A stretch of DNA of 64,000 nt. Origin: an uncultured Johnsonella sp. Its GTDB lineage: Bacteria; Bacillota; Clostridia; Lachnospirales; Lachnospiraceae. The notes below the pieces were generated by a model that saw nothing but the letters and a program-made list of their open reading frames with translations, was not told where the DNA came from and searched no databases. Below are positions 63,390-64,000 of this stretch, in pieces (the stretch's first letter is position 1; every line of letters begins with the position of its first letter). Location of the stretch: NCBI GenBank assembly GCA_937927235.1, contig CALBCM010000013.1, forward strand, positions 35,130-99,129. The letters are read 5' to 3'. The position numbers were made by a program, and so were the translations under genes.

Positions 63390-64000
63390 TTATCTTTCTT
63401 TAAAAACAAGGAATCCACCTCCAAGGTTTAAGTCTTTTTCATAATCCTGTACAGGACCTCTGCTATACCTTTCTGCATCAGTCTTTAAAGACCTGTCCGC
63501 ATCATAGTGGTAAAGCACTCCGTCCTTCCATCTCGGTTTATCGGCATCATCCAGTCTTGCAAAGAATTTACCGTTTTCTATGACTATCCAATATCCCTCC
63601 GTGTCTTTTAAAATCCTTCTGTTGCCCCTGATTCGGCTTCCGGCTTTATCTACAACTATTCTGTCGCCGTCTTTTGTAAATATAACTCCGTATCCAAGCT
63701 CAGGGTCGGCACTAAGTCTGAGTCCGTTTATATAATATTTGCCCTTGACTCTTTGAAGCTGGTTTTTATTGCCGTAAACGATACCGTTTTGCTTAAAGCC
63801 GAAGGTTGCAACACCGTCAGCAAGCACTACAGAAGCTTCTCTTCCAGCAATCATAGAACCGTCATTTAACTCGTCAGAGCTGAACAGATACATATCGCCT
63901 CTCTTAATTACAGGCAGGACATCAGCGATTCCTGCTTCAGTATCCTTAAAATCTCCGCTGCTGAAAGCATCCACGTCAAACTGCTTTGAAAAGGTTCCGT
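63390..64000 (-). CDS. C-terminal part of an unrecognised protein (cut by window edge)
   Basis: The frame is open to the right edge; a GTG at 63974 is only an internal codon, since in-frame sequence GTFSKQFD continues before it. About 203 residues are visible. They contain short Tyr/Trp-bearing strands with Lys/Asp turns (KGKYYINGLRLSADPELGYGVIF, EGYWIVIENGKFFARLDD, RWKDGVLYHYDADR) that resemble wall-binding or similar beta-hairpin repeats, but I cannot assign a family. It ends GGGFLVFKER. It lies directly upstream of type A copy 3 without a visible terminator, suggesting a shared transcript and perhaps a related surface role. Confidence 0.6.
   Translation of the reverse strand, partial: GTFSKQFDVDAFSSGDFKDTEAGIADVLPVIKRGDMYLFSSDELNDGSMIAGREASVVLADGVATFGFKQNGIVYGNKNQLQRVKGKYYINGLRLSADPELGYGVIFTKDGDRIVVDKAGSRIRGNRRILKDTEGYWIVIENGKFFARLDDADKPRWKDGVLYHYDADRSLKTDAERYSRGPVQDYEKDLNLGGGFLVFKER

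Noticed and set aside
1..64000. CRISPR array or diversity-generating retroelement
   Set aside because: No regularly spaced short direct repeats, Cas proteins, reverse transcriptase or template/variable repeat pair was seen.

Overview
The window looks like the chromosome of a low-to-mid GC Gram-positive anaerobe of the class Clostridia, most likely a Lachnospiraceae member. This is inferred from a Thr T-box ahead of thrS, a SpoIIIE/FtsK protein, CIRCE and Cheo-box type operators, the gene order dnaG-rpoD-trmK-Nif3-nucleoside kinase, an activator of the 2-hydroxyacyl-CoA dehydratase type, and very large secreted proteins ending in aromatic cell-wall-binding repeats rather than LPXTG. No 16S rRNA gene is present, so the genus cannot be fixed from the sequence.

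Region 1 (1 to about 23.4 kb) is housekeeping and almost all on the minus strand. Read in the transcription direction (high to low coordinates) it holds: rhomboid-like membrane protein, fsa-type transaldolase, pyk; recA and recX behind a TTGACA/TATAGT promoter with a LexA-type operator; tRNA-Leu(CAG), T-box leader, thrS; dnaG-rpoD-trmK-Nif3-nucleoside kinase; RNase P RNA; ftsK/spoIIIE; murE-murF-priA-def (def cut by the left edge).

Region 2 (23.4 to 30.6 kb) is a small metabolic and stress segment. It has a 1437-residue fused CoA-dehydratase activase and ridA on the plus strand, then hsp20 behind a promoter overlapped by a CIRCE operator, and a carbohydrate-binding-type gene that has lost its 5' end.

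Region 3 (30.6 to 64 kb) is the striking part: about 33 kb of giant secreted surface-protein genes. Three are type A proteins (about 2240 to 2260 residues) and two are type B proteins (about 1510 to 1520 residues). Two A-B pairs form duplicated two-gene operons (49198 to 37821 and 63310 to 51981), each ending in a related terminator. A third A gene stands alone next to the truncated carbohydrate-binding gene. A smaller surface protein with MBG-like and cell-wall-binding domains lies in the opposite orientation between the two operons, and a further gene is cut by the right edge. All five giants combine a signal peptide, beta-rich repeats, a recurring module with a YALxDxxGNVV-like core, a helical segment, a Gly/Ser linker and C-terminal aromatic wall-binding repeats. 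The three type A copies form a mosaic. Two of them share a 410-bp block that appears identical base for base, which points to ongoing recombination or gene conversion. I regard this array as the best candidate for an undescribed system, probably a family of diversifying, wall-attached adhesins.
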